From the NCBI GenBank assembly GCA_016214755.1, contig JACRNX010000019.1, positions 1 through 55,539 on the forward strand: a DNA stretch of 55,539 bases. The letters are read 5' to 3'. Source of the stretch: Candidatus Falkowiibacteriota bacterium. GTDB taxonomy: Bacteria > Patescibacteriota > Patescibacteriia > UBA11705 > JABHMO01. A program made the translations under genes and the position numbers. How positions within the stretch are numbered: position 1 is the first letter of the stretch; each line of letters starts with the position of its first letter. Positions 23,584 through 32,993 of this stretch are shown in pieces. Below the pieces are notes generated by a model that was not told the DNA's origin, did not search any database, and was given only the letters and a program-made list of their open reading frames with translations.

Positions 23584-24720
23584 ATGAGAAAGTGCATCGA
23601 GGGATCATTAGCAGTCGCGGAGGCGATAAAATTATGTCGTCCGGCGGTGGTGGCGGCTTATCCGATTACCCCGCAGACGCATATCGTTGAAGAACTCGCC
23701 AAGTTTAAAGCAGAAGGCGAAGCGGATTTTGAATTTGTCCGCGCGGAAAGCGAATTTAGCGCCGCGTCCATTGTTCTCGGCGCTTCCGCGTCCGGCGTTC
23801 GAACATACACCGCGTCCAGCTCGCAAGGATTGTTGTTAATGACCGAAGTTTTATTCACCATCGCCGGCCTGCGTCTGCCCGTGGTTTTGACTTGCGCCAA
23901 CCGCGCGGTGTCAGCGCCAATCAACATTTGGAATGACCAGCAGGACGCGATGACAATTCGCGACGCCGGCTGGATAATGCTATTCGCGGAAGACAATCAG
24001 GAAGCAGTGGATTTTCATTTGCTGGCGTACAAAATCAGCGAGCAAGTAAAAATTCCGGTTATGGTTAACATGGATGGCTTTGTTTTGACGCACACTTTTG
24101 AGCCGGTTGATATTCCATCGGAAAAAGAGGTAGCGTGTTTTTTGCCGAATTACGCGCCAGCGGCCGGCCAGATTTTAAACGTGAAAAGTCCAGTCAGTTT
24201 GGGTTGTTTCGCCACGCCGGCCGATTACTTAGAGATTCGGCAAGATTTATTTAATGATTTAGTCAGTTCAATGGAAATAATAAAAAAAGAATTGGGAAAC
24301 TTTAAAAAAACTTTCAAACGCGGCAATTCAGAGTTAGTTGAATATTATGGTGATAAAGACGCCGAGATTGTTTTCGCGGCCATGGGTTCAATCGTGGGAA
24401 CAATCAAAGACGCGGTGGATGAACTGAACGCGGCCGGACAAAAAGCAGGGGTGATAAAGATAAAATGTTTTCGGCCGTTTCCGAAAGAAGAAGTAGTGAG
24501 TCAATTATCAAAAGCAAAATACGCGGCGGTGATTGATAAAAATATTTCGTTGGGACAAGAGGGGATTTTAGCGACAGAGATTAAAGCATTAGTTAGAAAC
24601 GACAAAAAAGTCCAGTCGTTTATCGTCGGTCTCGGCGGACGCGACGTGACACGTCAGCATATTTTCGATATATATAAAAAAGTTCAGGATAATAAGGACG
24701 GCGTTTTGTTCGTTGGATAG
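23584..24720 (+). CDS. porA: 2-oxoacid:ferredoxin oxidoreductase, alpha subunit
   Basis: 378 residues. The pyrimidine-binding domain of the TPP fold is marked by VVAAYPITPQTHIVEELAKF, then VRAESEFSAASIVLGASASG and TASSSQGLLLMTEVLFTIAG. The C-terminal part (AEIVFAAMGSIVGTIKDAVD, KIKCFRPFPKEEV) is the usual transketolase-C-like domain. Pairs with the beta subunit to form the TPP active site. Displaced from the delta gene by the four-helix-bundle cassette and from the beta gene by a secreted-protein gene. Confidence 0.93.
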   Translation: MRKCIEGSLAVAEAIKLCRPAVVAAYPITPQTHIVEELAKFKAEGEADFEFVRAESEFSAASIVLGASASGVRTYTASSSQGLLLMTEVLFTIAGLRLPVVLTCANRAVSAPINIWNDQQDAMTIRDAGWIMLFAEDNQEAVDFHLLAYKISEQVKIPVMVNMDGFVLTHTFEPVDIPSEKEVACFLPNYAPAAGQILNVKSPVSLGCFATPADYLEIRQDLFNDLVSSMEIIKKELGNFKKTFKRGNSELVEYYGDKDAEIVFAAMGSIVGTIKDAVDELNAAGQKAGVIKIKCFRPFPKEEVVSQLSKAKYAAVIDKNISLGQEGILATEIKALVRNDKKVQSFIVGLGGRDVTRQHIFDIYKKVQDNKDGVLFVG

Positions 24721-24744
24721 AAGAATATACGGCCAAGATAAAAA

Positions 24745-24825
24745 ATAAATTTGTCACCCTTCGAGAACCTCAGGGTGACAAAAAGACGGCCTTTGTCATG
24801 CTGAGGCTCTCGAAGCATGACAGGC
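24745..24825. repeat. Family B palindromic repeats
   Basis: CACCCTTCGAGAACC..CAGGGTGACA, then TGTCATGCTGAGG..CTCTCGAAGCATGACA, between porA and the secreted Cys-rich gene. Confidence 0.8.
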
Positions 24826-24838
24826 AATAAACATCATT

Positions 24839-26692
24839 ATGAAATTATCAATAAAAAAAGTATTTATCATTTGTTCCGCGCTTGTTGTTTTGTCGCAGAT
24901 TTTTAGTTTAAGCTATTTTGTTTTAGTTCCAGCAGTATTCGCGGCGGACGAGGGCGCGCCTGATATTACCGGCGCTATTATTCGCGTACCGTTTTGGGAT
25001 TTGCCGGCAGAATTAAAAACATTTAGTTTCGAGCCATGCCCGGAAGAGTGTAAAGCAACTGATCCGTCGGATGTCTGTCAAACGAAACAAAGCAAGACTT
25101 GTTTGAACATTCCTTGGATCGCGATGTACATCGGCGCCGCTTATCGTTATGCGGTTGTCTTGGGTTCGATTTTAGCCGTGTTTATGATTATGCTCGGCGG
25201 AGTGGTATATTCACTCGCCGGCATAAATCAGAATATGGTAAAAACCGGCCGAGATTTTATCAGCGGCGCGGTCATTGGTTTGATTTTACTTTTGGGCTCG
25301 TATATTCTTTTAAATACCATTAATCCGAATTTCATCTCGTTGAAGCCGGTTAAAATTGAAGTGGTGAAGGAGCAAGGAATGATCAAAGAACTGACTTGCG
25401 ATGAAGCGGAGAAGCAGGGCTATACCGTGGATACACCGAATTGGAAAACAAATAATACTTGCGGTCAGGAATTTGATTTAAAGTACGCTGGCTCTGATAC
25501 TACCAAGCAAGTCGCGGGTCAAAAATGCACGAGTACAAGTTGCGGCAACACCGGACTCGCGTGCATTAAAATGGTTGAGACAGGAGATTATCAATGCAAA
25601 TCAGTGCTGATGTACGGAGAAATTATTTATCCGGGTTTTTCTACGCTTCTTGGTTGCGGGCAATTAAAAGAAGCAGTAGCTACAAAGGGGTTTTATGTTG
25701 ATGAATTAATGTTAAAGAGATTTGATATTGAAGGTGATTCGATCGGTATGACTTCTATAATTCCCATCGGACAAAATAAATTCTCATATTATATTGAGAA
25801 AAAAGACATTGTTGACATGACGGGTCCTAATGTGTCCAAATTACAGCCGAGCGATAGGGTTTATCTTTGGATTTCAGTTAATGATGCTGATTTTGGCTGG
25901 CTGGTAGCGACGATAGACGATGATTTTATCGCGGCGCCGTCAATAAAAAATTATACTGGTAAAAATGAAGTTGGGCCAATCGCGATTTGCAATGGAAATA
26001 TGTACAGCGCTTCCTTGGACGCAAGTAATAAAAAGTTGACCTATTTTTCAATTTCAGCATTGACGTGGGACCAATTGAAATCAGCTCCGAACGGTATTCA
26101 CTGGGATATTAATATCACGAAAGATTTTTTTGATTGTGAGGGAGGGGCAACTAAGGATGCTTTGAAAGTTGATTGTGACATTGCCAAGAATGCTGGCACT
26201 GGAAGCAAGGGAGAGAAAGGCGATGTTTGTAAAACAAATTCTGATTGCAAAACAGAATCAGGATTGATTTGCAACAGCGTGACAGGAGTTTGCAGTGTAA
26301 AAGGGCAAACGGATGCTCTATGTTCAATAAACGGTGATTGTGAAGTGGGTTATTATTGCGATAAAACAGGTTCAAAAAATGTTTGCGAATTAGCTGGTCT
26401 TGAAAAAATGAAGTGTGATCCTAGTAACGATAGCTCATGCGGCGCCGAGTTAATATGCACTGATGAGGATGATTTTGCTGATCAACCAATTTGTGTTCAA
26501 GCACCAAAAGCTTGTACTGATGAAGAAGATAATAGCGACTGCAAAAATGTAGATGGATGGTTGGATGGTGATTGTGATGGCGGTTCCTGTGACTGTGATT
26601 TGGATAGTGACTGCGATGAAACTAAGGGATATATCTGCGCGGGTAATCCAACAAGTTTGTACAATAAAAATGCTTCTTGCGTACTAAAATGA
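24839..26692 (+). CDS. Secreted Cys-rich protein with pilin-like membrane hairpin
   Basis: 617 residues. A signal peptide (1-35, cleavage near VFA-A) is followed by a segment with paired cysteines, then two membrane helices at about 104-126 and 141-160 joined by SLAGINQNMVKTGRDF. This layout resembles TrbC/VirB2-type pilin-like proteins seen in Patescibacteria. The long exported part has no recognisable enzyme motif; the C-terminus (about 455-617) is a series of Cys-rich repeats (CKTNSDCKTES, CSINGDCEVGYYCDK, CDLDSDCDETKGYIC) resembling small disulfide knots. The stop is one base before the oxidoreductase beta start, so that gene is coupled to this one, which is odd. Confidence 0.72.
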   Translation: MKLSIKKVFIICSALVVLSQIFSLSYFVLVPAVFAADEGAPDITGAIIRVPFWDLPAELKTFSFEPCPEECKATDPSDVCQTKQSKTCLNIPWIAMYIGAAYRYAVVLGSILAVFMIMLGGVVYSLAGINQNMVKTGRDFISGAVIGLILLLGSYILLNTINPNFISLKPVKIEVVKEQGMIKELTCDEAEKQGYTVDTPNWKTNNTCGQEFDLKYAGSDTTKQVAGQKCTSTSCGNTGLACIKMVETGDYQCKSVLMYGEIIYPGFSTLLGCGQLKEAVATKGFYVDELMLKRFDIEGDSIGMTSIIPIGQNKFSYYIEKKDIVDMTGPNVSKLQPSDRVYLWISVNDADFGWLVATIDDDFIAAPSIKNYTGKNEVGPIAICNGNMYSASLDASNKKLTYFSISALTWDQLKSAPNGIHWDINITKDFFDCEGGATKDALKVDCDIAKNAGTGSKGEKGDVCKTNSDCKTESGLICNSVTGVCSVKGQTDALCSINGDCEVGYYCDKTGSKNVCELAGLEKMKCDPSNDSSCGAELICTDEDDFADQPICVQAPKACTDEEDNSDCKNVDGWLDGDCDGGSCDCDLDSDCDETKGYICAGNPTSLYNKNASCVLK

Positions 26693-26693
26693 T

Positions 26694-27668
26694 ATGACCG
26701 ATAAAATGCTATTTAATAGTTTACTTAATCCCGGCCATTCGTCGTGCGCGGGTTGCGGCGAGATTTTGGCGATGCGCCATGTTTTGGACGCGGCTGGTTC
26801 AAACACCATCATCGTCAACGCCACTGGTTGTTCGGAGGTAACGACCTCGAAGTTTCCGACTAGTTCGTTCAAAGTGCCGTGGATTCACGCGAACTTCGAG
26901 AACGCCTCGGCCGTGGCGGCGGGAGTTTGGGCGGCGCTGAAAACAAAAAGGAAGATCCTTCGAGGCTCGTCTCGATTTACATCGGGACTCGCACCTCAGG
27001 ATGACAAACAAAAACAAGCGCAGGATGACAAGGCGGGCAAAATTAATGTTATGGCGTGGGGCGGAGACGGCGCGTTTTTCGATATTGGCTTTGGTTTGCT
27101 CTCCGGCAGTTGGGAGCGCGGAGAAAACATTTTGCATGTTTGTTTCGACAACGAGGCCTATATGAATACTGGCGTGCAAGCGAGCGGCGCCACGCCTTTC
27201 AGCGCGAACACGACGACAACGCCGCCGGACACGAATTCATTTGGTAATGAATTGATGAAAAAAGACATGATTGCTATCGCGCTCGCGCATCGTTGCGTTT
27301 ACGCCGGGACGGCGACAATCGCTAACGTCGTTGACATTGAAAATAAAGTTAAAAAAGCGCTGACACTCGCCGGCCCTAAGTATTTGCAGATTTTAGTCAC
27401 CTGCGTCCCTGGCTGGTACACGGACGCGAAAGACACGATTAAAATCGCGCGCTTGGCGCAGCAAACCGGTGTTTATCCTGTCGTTGAGTTCGTCAATGGC
27501 GAATTATTGGACGCGGTCAAATGTCCGGTCCCGCGGCCAAAAGTCGAAGAATATCTGAAATTGCAAGGCCGTTATAAGCATTTATTTAAATCAGATAAAG
27601 GGCAAGTGATAATTAAAAAAATCCAATCCATGGCTGATGAGAACATGGAAAAGTATAATTTGCAATAA
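26694..27668 (+). CDS. porB: 2-oxoacid:ferredoxin oxidoreductase, beta subunit, with in-frame repeat insertion
   Basis: 324 residues. GHSSCAGCGEILAMRH (iron-sulfur Cys 18 and 21), NATGCSEVTTSKFPTSSF-KVPW and the TPP/Mg motif WGGDGAFFDIGFG plus DNEAYMNTG identify the catalytic beta subunit. Between the first part and the TPP motif, residues about 88-112 (ILRGSSRFTSGLAPQDDK..) have no counterpart in the family and are encoded by a complete family B palindromic repeat at 26957-27007. The insertion keeps the frame and lies where orthologues have a short loop, so the enzyme may still work. Starts one base after the Cys-rich gene. Confidence 0.93.
   Translation: MTDKMLFNSLLNPGHSSCAGCGEILAMRHVLDAAGSNTIIVNATGCSEVTTSKFPTSSFKVPWIHANFENASAVAAGVWAALKTKRKILRGSSRFTSGLAPQDDKQKQAQDDKAGKINVMAWGGDGAFFDIGFGLLSGSWERGENILHVCFDNEAYMNTGVQASGATPFSANTTTTPPDTNSFGNELMKKDMIAIALAHRCVYAGTATIANVVDIENKVKKALTLAGPKYLQILVTCVPGWYTDAKDTIKIARLAQQTGVYPVVEFVNGELLDAVKCPVPRPKVEEYLKLQGRYKHLFKSDKGQVIIKKIQSMADENMEKYNLQ
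26957..27007. repeat. Family B palindromic repeat inside porB
   Basis: TCCTTCGAGGCTCGT, variable centre CTCGAT-TTAC-ATCGGG, ACTCGCACCTCAGGATGACA. Same unit as 51636-51687 and (inverse) 16211-16260, but here within a reading frame. Confidence 0.9.
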
Positions 27669-27707
27669 TCAAAAGCATCGTTTATAATATATTTGGAGGA
27701 CGGCAAA

Positions 27708-27794
27708 TTGCGTTTGCTCGTGGAAAAACTTCATCAGCGTCGGATTTTATCCGATGAAGACAAGAAAGAAATCCTTAAATACGAACCGTCTTAA
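27708..27794 (+). CDS. Possible 28-residue peptide
   Basis: TTG start eight bases after GGAGG (27695-27699), with TATAAT at 27682-27687 just upstream. The peptide is charged and helical (LRLLVEKLHQRRILSDEDKK..). It lies in the same frame as porB, after its stop, so a former C-terminal extension is an alternative. Low confidence; recorded because the Shine-Dalgarno site is clear and nothing else explains the stretch. Confidence 0.3.
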   Translation: MRLLVEKLHQRRILSDEDKKEILKYEPS

Positions 27795-27884
27795 TAACCC
27801 CCTTTTTCCCCTTATTTTAAGGGGGAAAGTAAATGGAACCGTTTCCGCAGTTGTATATTTAATTTAATATTTAATTTTAAATTT

Positions 27885-28589
27885 ATGCCAAAATTTTCAT
27901 GGGAGGCATTAAGTAACAAGCAAGAAGACAAGCCGAAAAAAGCAAATTTTAAGTTAAAAGAAAAAGTTGAAAAAAAAGAAGAATCATCGCCAGTGGAAAG
28001 CGCATCCGCGGAATTGCGAAGATTAATAGAGCCGGCGAAAGCGGCAAAGCGTGAGCTTCTTAACAGAATACAGGCGCGCGAAGCGCAGGATAGTGAGACG
28101 ATGCACAAACAAAGATTCGTTGAAATTGAAAAGGCATATGGCGAAGCGGTTGGATTATTGGAGAAATTATTGACAGAGGGCGAGTGGATAGACGCGGATG
28201 AATTGCGCGATGTCGCGTCTCAGATTCGAGGAGAAGCAGAAAATTTTAGGTTTCTTGTAAGAGAAATGAGAGTGCATGATAAAGACGCCGCGGAAGGGGA
28301 AGGATTGCCGCCAAAAATAATTCAAATAAAAAGGGTTCCAGTTGAATATTTAGCGAAATTGGAAAAGATAACTGCGTTGGTAAATATGATTCAACGATTC
28401 ACGGGAGACGAATTAGAGCGGTATGATTTGGAGGAAGTCGCCGCGAGAAGAACCGCTCCAACCGTAAAAACATTTATTGATGGAAGGTATAATTCAGAAA
28501 CAGTTTCTGCCAAAGATAGAGAAAAGATTGATTTAACAATAGACGATGTCAATTTGCGAATAATGAAAGGCGGAGAGATTTTAGGATAA
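27885..28589 (+). CDS. Uncharacterised helical protein, 234 residues
   Basis: Begins MPKFSWEALSNKQEDKPKKA; residues about 12-35 are a lysine/glutamate-rich linker, and 40-170 are predicted largely helical or coiled coil (ELRRLIEPAKAAKRELLNRI, GEAVGLLEKLLTEGEWIDAD). The C-terminus, DRYNS-like then REKIDLTIDDVNLRIMKGGE, may be a short beta element. No signal peptide, membrane segment or catalytic motif. The N-terminal SWEALSNKQ-type motif followed by a linker resembles small Patescibacteria proteins of unknown role. A good terminator follows. Confidence 0.7.
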   Translation: MPKFSWEALSNKQEDKPKKANFKLKEKVEKKEESSPVESASAELRRLIEPAKAAKRELLNRIQAREAQDSETMHKQRFVEIEKAYGEAVGLLEKLLTEGEWIDADELRDVASQIRGEAENFRFLVREMRVHDKDAAEGEGLPPKIIQIKRVPVEYLAKLEKITALVNMIQRFTGDELERYDLEEVAARRTAPTVKTFIDGRYNSETVSAKDREKIDLTIDDVNLRIMKGGEILG

Positions 28590-28607
28590 TTATCAGTAGC
28601 TTATTAT

Positions 28608-28640
28608 AAAGAGGCGGCTGGCTGGCGCGCCTCTTTTGTA
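28608..28640 (+). terminator. Terminator hairpin
   Basis: AAAGAGGCG (28608-28616) / CGCCTCTTT (28628-28636), followed by TGTATTTTT. Confidence 0.82.
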
Positions 28641-28654
28641 TTTTTCATTCGCTC

Positions 28655-28683
28655 TTTACAATGCTTTTTATAAATGATATAAT
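28655..28683 (+). promoter_or_regulatory. uvrA promoter
   Basis: TTTACA (28655-28660), 17 bases, TATAAT (28678-28683). The transcript would begin near 28690, giving a leader of about 160 bases that contains a word hairpin. I see no clear SOS box. Confidence 0.75.
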
Positions 28684-28689
28684 AGACCG

Positions 28690-28850
28690 CAAATGATGAA
28701 GTTCTAAATTCTAAATTCCAAATCCTAAATAAATTTAAATTTCTAATGATTAAAAGTTCAGAGAGTTCAGAAGATAAAAATTTATGATTTGAGATTTGGA
28801 TTTTGACTTTATTCTGGACTTAGGATTTTGAGTTTGGAATTTTAATTATT
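28690..28850. repeat. Word hairpin in the uvrA leader
   Basis: AAATTCTAAATTCCAAATCCTAA at the left faces GGATTTTGA..TTAGGATTTTGAGTTTGGAATTTT at the right, with TAAAAGTTCAGAGAGTTCAG between. It should form a long imperfect hairpin in the 5' untranslated region of uvrA. Confidence 0.7.
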
Positions 28851-28851
28851 T

Positions 28852-31725
28852 ATGTCCGACAAAATTTCCATTCGCGGAGCGAAAGTCAACAATTTGAAAA
28901 ATATCAATGTTGACATTCCGCGGAATAAATTGGTGGTGATAACCGGTTTGTCCGGTTCCGGCAAATCGTCATTGGCGTTCGACACAATTTACGCCGAGGG
29001 ACAGCGCCGTTACGTGGAAAGTCTGTCTTCCTACGCGCGGCAATTTTTGGATGTCAAAGAAAAGCCGGACGTTGACCAGATTATCGGCTTGTCGCCGGCC
29101 GTGGCCATTGACCAGCGCTATAGCCCGCAGAATCCGCGGTCAACCGTGGGCACCATCACGGAGATTTATGATTTGCTTCGTTTGTTATTCAGCCGCGTCG
29201 GCCATCCGCATTGCCCAAATTGCGGCCGCGAGGTTTCGCGTCAAACAGTGGACGAGATTGTTGATAAAATTTGGAAGATTGACCGCGGAGTGAACGTGAC
29301 GATTTTAGCGCCGGTGGTGCGCGAACAAAAAGGAACGCACGTGAAAATTTTTGATGAATTGCGAAAAGCGAATTATTATCAAGTGCGTTTTGACGGAATT
29401 GTTTATAACATCGAGGAAGTTGAACAGTTGGAAGTGAATAAAGAAAAGCGCCACACGATTGAAGTAGTAGTGGACAGGATTTTGCTTGACCGTGAAAAAG
29501 AAACCAAAGCGCAACTGACTGAATCAATTAAAACCGCGGCTGATTTGGGCGACGGATTGGTCGTTATTTTGCGTTCAGACGAGACAAAGGACACGATGTT
29601 TAGCCGATATTACACTTGTCCTAAATGCGATATTGATTTGCCGGAAATTGAACTCCGCAGTTTCTCGTTCAATTCTCCGTTCGGCGCCTGTCCGACGTGC
29701 AGTGGACTTGGCGTCAAGCAGGAAGTTGACCCGGAATTAGTCATCAGCAATCCGCGCTTGACGCTCGCTCAAGGCGCGATCAAGCCGTGGACGAAAATTT
29801 TTTCCAATCAGCCGATGGTTTGGCAGCTGCTGGCGCTGGTGGCGAAGCGACATCGTTTTTCCGTTGACTTGGCGGTGGAAAAATTGAACAAGCGGGCGTT
29901 GAAATGCGTTCTTAGCGGCACCGGCGAAGAAGAATACGAGATCGTCGGCAAGAAAATGACGTTTGAAGGCGTGATTCCTGGATTAGAAAAAAAATATATT
30001 GAAACAGACTCGGATTACATCCGCAAAGAAATTGAAAAGTACATGCGAGCGCATGTTTGTCCATCCTGTCAGGGCAAGAAATTAAAAAAAGAAAGTTTGG
30101 CCGTGACGGTCGCCGGGCTGTCAATCGTGGAGTTTAACGGAGTGCCAGTATTGGATTTAAAAATTTTAATTTCCGAACTGCAAGAAAGCGTTAAATATGA
30201 AGGTAAAAAATTACCGAAAAAAGAATTTAATTATCTAAAAGAGCCATTGAGCAGAATTGAAACGAAAATCGCGAGCGCCGTGATTAAAGAGATTGAAAGG
30301 CGGATCCGCTTTCTGGAAAATGTCGGATTGGGTTATCTAACTCTTGGCCGAAACGCGATTTCGCTTTCCGGCGGCGAAGCGCAGAGAATACGGCTGGCGA
30401 CGCAACTCGGTTCGTCTTTGTCGGAAGTGATTTATGTTTTAGACGAGCCCTCGATCGGTCTTCATCCGGCGGACAATAATAAACTAATTGAAACGCTGAA
30501 AACATTGCGCGACAAAGGAAATTCAGTAATTGTCGTTGAGCACGACGCGGATATGATGCGGGCGGCCGACCATATCATTGACATCGGGCCTGGCGCCGGC
30601 GTTTACGGCGGCGAGATAGTGGCGCAGGGCAATTTGAATGAAATTAAAAGATCGGAAAAATCATTGACCGGCAAATACCTGTCGGGCAGAGAAAAAATTG
30701 AAATTATCAAACGGGAAAAGCGCGGCGGCGACAAATTTTTGGAAATAAAAGGCGCGAAAGCGTTTAATCTAAAAAATATAGACGTCAAAATTCCGCTCGG
30801 CAAGTTAGTGGCGATTACCGGCGTGTCCGGCTCGGGCAAATCAACGTTGATGACCGAGATTTTATCAAAGGCGCTGGCGCGTTATTTTTACCGTTCAAAG
30901 GATTTGCCGGCCGAGCACAAAGCGGTTGTTGGTTTGGAAAATATTGATAAAGTAATTACCATTGACCAATCGCCGATTGGCCGCACCCCGCGTTCCAATC
31001 CGGCAACCTACACTGGCGTTTTTACTTACATTCGCGATTTGTTCACCGAAGTGTCGGAGGCGAAAATCAAAGGATATGACGCCGGCCAATTCAGCTTTAA
31101 CGTGAAAGGCGGCCGGTGCGAGGCCTGCGCTGGCGACGGCTTGATTAAAATTGAAATGCAGTTTTTGCCCGATGTTTACGTCGAGTGCGCGGAATGCAAG
31201 GGCCGGCGGTATGACAAAAAAACATTGGAAATACATTATCGCGGAAAAAATATCGCTGATGTTTTGGACATGACCGTGGCGGAAGCGAAAATTTTTTTCG
31301 GCGACACGCCGATCTTGAATGAAAAATTGACGATTTTGGAAGAAGTGGGTTTAGGTTATTTGCGCTTGGGCCAATCGGCGACAACTCTTTCCGGCGGCGA
31401 GGCGCAAAGAATTAAGCTGGCGACAGAATTGTCGCGTTACGCCACGGGCAAGACCTTGTATATTCTCGACGAGCCGACGACCGGACTGCATTTCGACGAC
31501 ATCAAGCGGCTATTGTTTATTTTGAATCGCTTGGTCGTCAAAGGAAATTCGGTCTTGATTGTCGAGCACAATCTTGATGTGATAAAAAATTGCGATTGGA
31601 TTATTGACCTCGGGCCCGAGGGCGGCGACAAAGGCGGGTATTTGATGGCCGAGGGCGCGCCGGAGCAAATCGTCCGCGTTGAAAAATCCATTACCGGTCA
31701 GTATTTGAAAAAGGCGTTAAGATGA
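28852..31725 (+). CDS. uvrA: Excinuclease ABC subunit A
   Basis: 957 residues, full length. Two ABC ATPase halves: Walker [13 protein letters not shown] near residue 32 and [14 protein letters not shown] near 660, signatures [12 protein letters not shown] twice, and Walker [12 protein letters not shown] and [11 protein letters not shown]. Zinc-binding modules show as [20 protein letters not shown] and [17 protein letters not shown]. UvrA finds bulky DNA lesions and loads UvrB in nucleotide excision repair. uvrB and uvrC are not in this window. No Shine-Dalgarno site at the ATG. Confidence 0.98.
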   Translation: MSDKISIRGAKVNNLKNINVDIPRNKLVVITGLSGSGKSSLAFDTIYAEGQRRYVESLSSYARQFLDVKEKPDVDQIIGLSPAVAIDQRYSPQNPRSTVGTITEIYDLLRLLFSRVGHPHCPNCGREVSRQTVDEIVDKIWKIDRGVNVTILAPVVREQKGTHVKIFDELRKANYYQVRFDGIVYNIEEVEQLEVNKEKRHTIEVVVDRILLDREKETKAQLTESIKTAADLGDGLVVILRSDETKDTMFSRYYTCPKCDIDLPEIELRSFSFNSPFGACPTCSGLGVKQEVDPELVISNPRLTLAQGAIKPWTKIFSNQPMVWQLLALVAKRHRFSVDLAVEKLNKRALKCVLSGTGEEEYEIVGKKMTFEGVIPGLEKKYIETDSDYIRKEIEKYMRAHVCPSCQGKKLKKESLAVTVAGLSIVEFNGVPVLDLKILISELQESVKYEGKKLPKKEFNYLKEPLSRIETKIASAVIKEIERRIRFLENVGLGYLTLGRNAISLSGGEAQRIRLATQLGSSLSEVIYVLDEPSIGLHPADNNKLIETLKTLRDKGNSVIVVEHDADMMRAADHIIDIGPGAGVYGGEIVAQGNLNEIKRSEKSLTGKYLSGREKIEIIKREKRGGDKFLEIKGAKAFNLKNIDVKIPLGKLVAITGVSGSGKSTLMTEILSKALARYFYRSKDLPAEHKAVVGLENIDKVITIDQSPIGRTPRSNPATYTGVFTYIRDLFTEVSEAKIKGYDAGQFSFNVKGGRCEACAGDGLIKIEMQFLPDVYVECAECKGRRYDKKTLEIHYRGKNIADVLDMTVAEAKIFFGDTPILNEKLTILEEVGLGYLRLGQSATTLSGGEAQRIKLATELSRYATGKTLYILDEPTTGLHFDDIKRLLFILNRLVVKGNSVLIVEHNLDVIKNCDWIIDLGPEGGDKGGYLMAEGAPEQIVRVEKSITGQYLKKALR

Positions 31726-31761
31726 ATTTTTAATGCTGGATTGCCAATATATTTAAAGAGA

Positions 31762-31789
31762 GTAGGGAACAAAAATTTTTGTTCCCTAC
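31762..31789. repeat. Family A palindrome, centre ACAAAAATTTTTGT
   Basis: GTAGGGA..TCCCTAC between the convergent uvrA and rplS genes, where it can serve as a two-way terminator. Confidence 0.88.
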
Positions 31790-31823
31790 TCTTGATTATC
31801 TTGTTTATCCTGTTTATCCTATT

Positions 31824-32174
31824 TTATTTTATCTCCCTCATCCGTCTCTGCTGTCCTTTCAAAAATCCGAGCTTCGCCCGCCGGACTTTGAATTTTTTTA
31901 CCACTTCAATGCTTTTAATCGTCGGCAGATAAAGCGGGAATATTTTTTCCACCGCCACGTTGTCGGAAAATTTCTGAACCGTGATGGTGGCGTTAATGCC
32001 TTGGCCGTGTTTGCGGGCCAAAACAATTCCTTCAAATGTCTGTATTCTTTTTTTCTCTTCGCCTTTGGGCGTGGTTTCCGTTATTTCCTGGTTGACGCGC
32101 GCGACAACGCCCGGCCGCACTTCGGGAAACGTGCGGTCGGTTGTTTGTTCGATGATTTTTTTCGCGGAAGTCAT
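31824..32174 (-). CDS. rplS: 50S ribosomal protein L19
   Basis: 116 residues. RPGVVARVNQEITETTPKGE, RIQTFEGIVLARKHGQGINA-TITV, FPLYLPTIKSIEVVKK and the basic end VRRAKLGFLKGQQRRMREIK are the L19 pattern. It sits at the 30S-50S interface. Its promoter (32423-32451) is far upstream, giving a leader of about 240 bases that holds the repeated element at 32212-32373. Confidence 0.96.
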   Translation of the reverse strand: MTSAKKIIEQTTDRTFPEVRPGVVARVNQEITETTPKGEEKKRIQTFEGIVLARKHGQGINATITVQKFSDNVAVEKIFPLYLPTIKSIEVVKKFKVRRAKLGFLKGQQRRMREIK

Positions 32175-32211
32175 AAGATAAAAAATTAAGAAAATAAGAA
32201 AGTAAAAAATA

Positions 32212-32373
32212 AGTTAGCAGGTTGTAGTGAGTAGGTTGTAGTGGGTAGGTTGTAGTGAGTAGGTTGTAGAGATTTTTTGACGTAAAAAATAACCCTTTCA
32301 AGACAGCTCGCTTCACAGTTCCAATTTTTGTCGTCTCTATAAAACTACTCACTACCCCCTACCACCTACAAAC
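32212..32373. repeat. Repeated element R160, copy 1, in the rplS leader
   Basis: Arms of GTAGTGAGTAGGTTGTAG words (left, 32212-32269) and CTACTCACTACC/CTACCACCTACAAAC (right, 32344-32373) enclose an 80-base core, GTAGAGATTTTTTGACGTAA.. to ..TTTTTGTCGTCTCTATAA. The core recurs at 39692-39773 with few changes. Confidence 0.85.
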
Positions 32374-32422
32374 TGTTTCGTTTTTTCATATATATGTTAA
32401 TCTGTACATCTGTACCCTGAAA

Positions 32423-32451
32423 AGTATAGCGGAAAGTTTACGAAAGGTCAA
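32423..32451 (-). promoter_or_regulatory. rplS promoter
   Basis: Minus strand TTGACC (32446-32451), 17 bases, TATACT (32423-32428). Confidence 0.7.
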
Positions 32452-32463
32452 GCGTAAATAAAA

Positions 32464-32492
32464 CAGCTTTGGAATTTGATTCCAAAGCCGTT
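32464..32492 (-). terminator. Terminator of the barrel-like gene
   Basis: GGCTTTGGAAT / ATTCCAAAGCT stem, followed on the minus strand by GTTTTATTTACG, ten bases after the stop at 32502. Confidence 0.8.
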
Positions 32493-32501
32493 ATTTTCCG
32501 T

Positions 32502-32993
32502 TTAGAACAGATAACTGATATTGACTCCTGGCACGAATGTCCAACCAGGCACGTTCAATCCGCGAAAGAAGCAGAATGACGGCGAGATTGTCCATTGCCC
32601 GAGAAAGATAGAAGCGCCTGGACCGAATCCAAGCAGAAACACCGCCTCGTCCCACTTGTTTCCTTCCTGGTCGTGCGTAAGCGCCAGATTCAAGTCCAGT
32701 CCGATTCTGTCGTTTAGCGGTCTGTCTAAAACGAGATTGGCGACAAACCCCCAGCGATTGAATTCCGGCGACCATTCAACGCTCAAGCCCGGGACCAGCG
32801 TTACTTCTTTCGTCGGAATGACGAGCGAGCCGCCGAGATATGGATAAGCGCCCAAATGTATCTCGTCCGGAATCGCCATTACTTCGATCGCGCCGGCGTT
32901 CACCGCCAAATCCTGCGCGCCTGCTGTTCCTGCCCAAAAAAGTGTCAAAGCGATTACCATTCCTGCCAGCGATTTCCTGCCGATGTTTTTCAC
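32502..32993 (-). CDS. Exported barrel-like protein, 163 residues
   Basis: Start GTG 32993, chosen for the GAGAGGAG site seven bases before it. A signal peptide (VKNIGRKSLAGMVIALTLFW to AGTAGAQ, cleavage after AGA) is followed by short amphipathic strands (WGFVANLVLDRPLNDRIGLD, LNLALTHD, GASIFLGQWTISPSFCFF) and a C-terminal aromatic end VNISYLF. Alternating residues, Gly/Asn turns and the terminal Phe resemble small outer-membrane beta barrels. Such proteins are unexpected in Patescibacteria, which lack a typical outer membrane. Translation is coupled to the leader ORF 32993-33079. Confidence 0.7.
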   Translation of the reverse strand: MKNIGRKSLAGMVIALTLFWAGTAGAQDLAVNAGAIEVMAIPDEIHLGAYPYLGGSLVIPTKEVTLVPGLSVEWSPEFNRWGFVANLVLDRPLNDRIGLDLNLALTHDQEGNKWDEAVFLLGFGPGASIFLGQWTISPSFCFFRGLNVPGWTFVPGVNISYLF

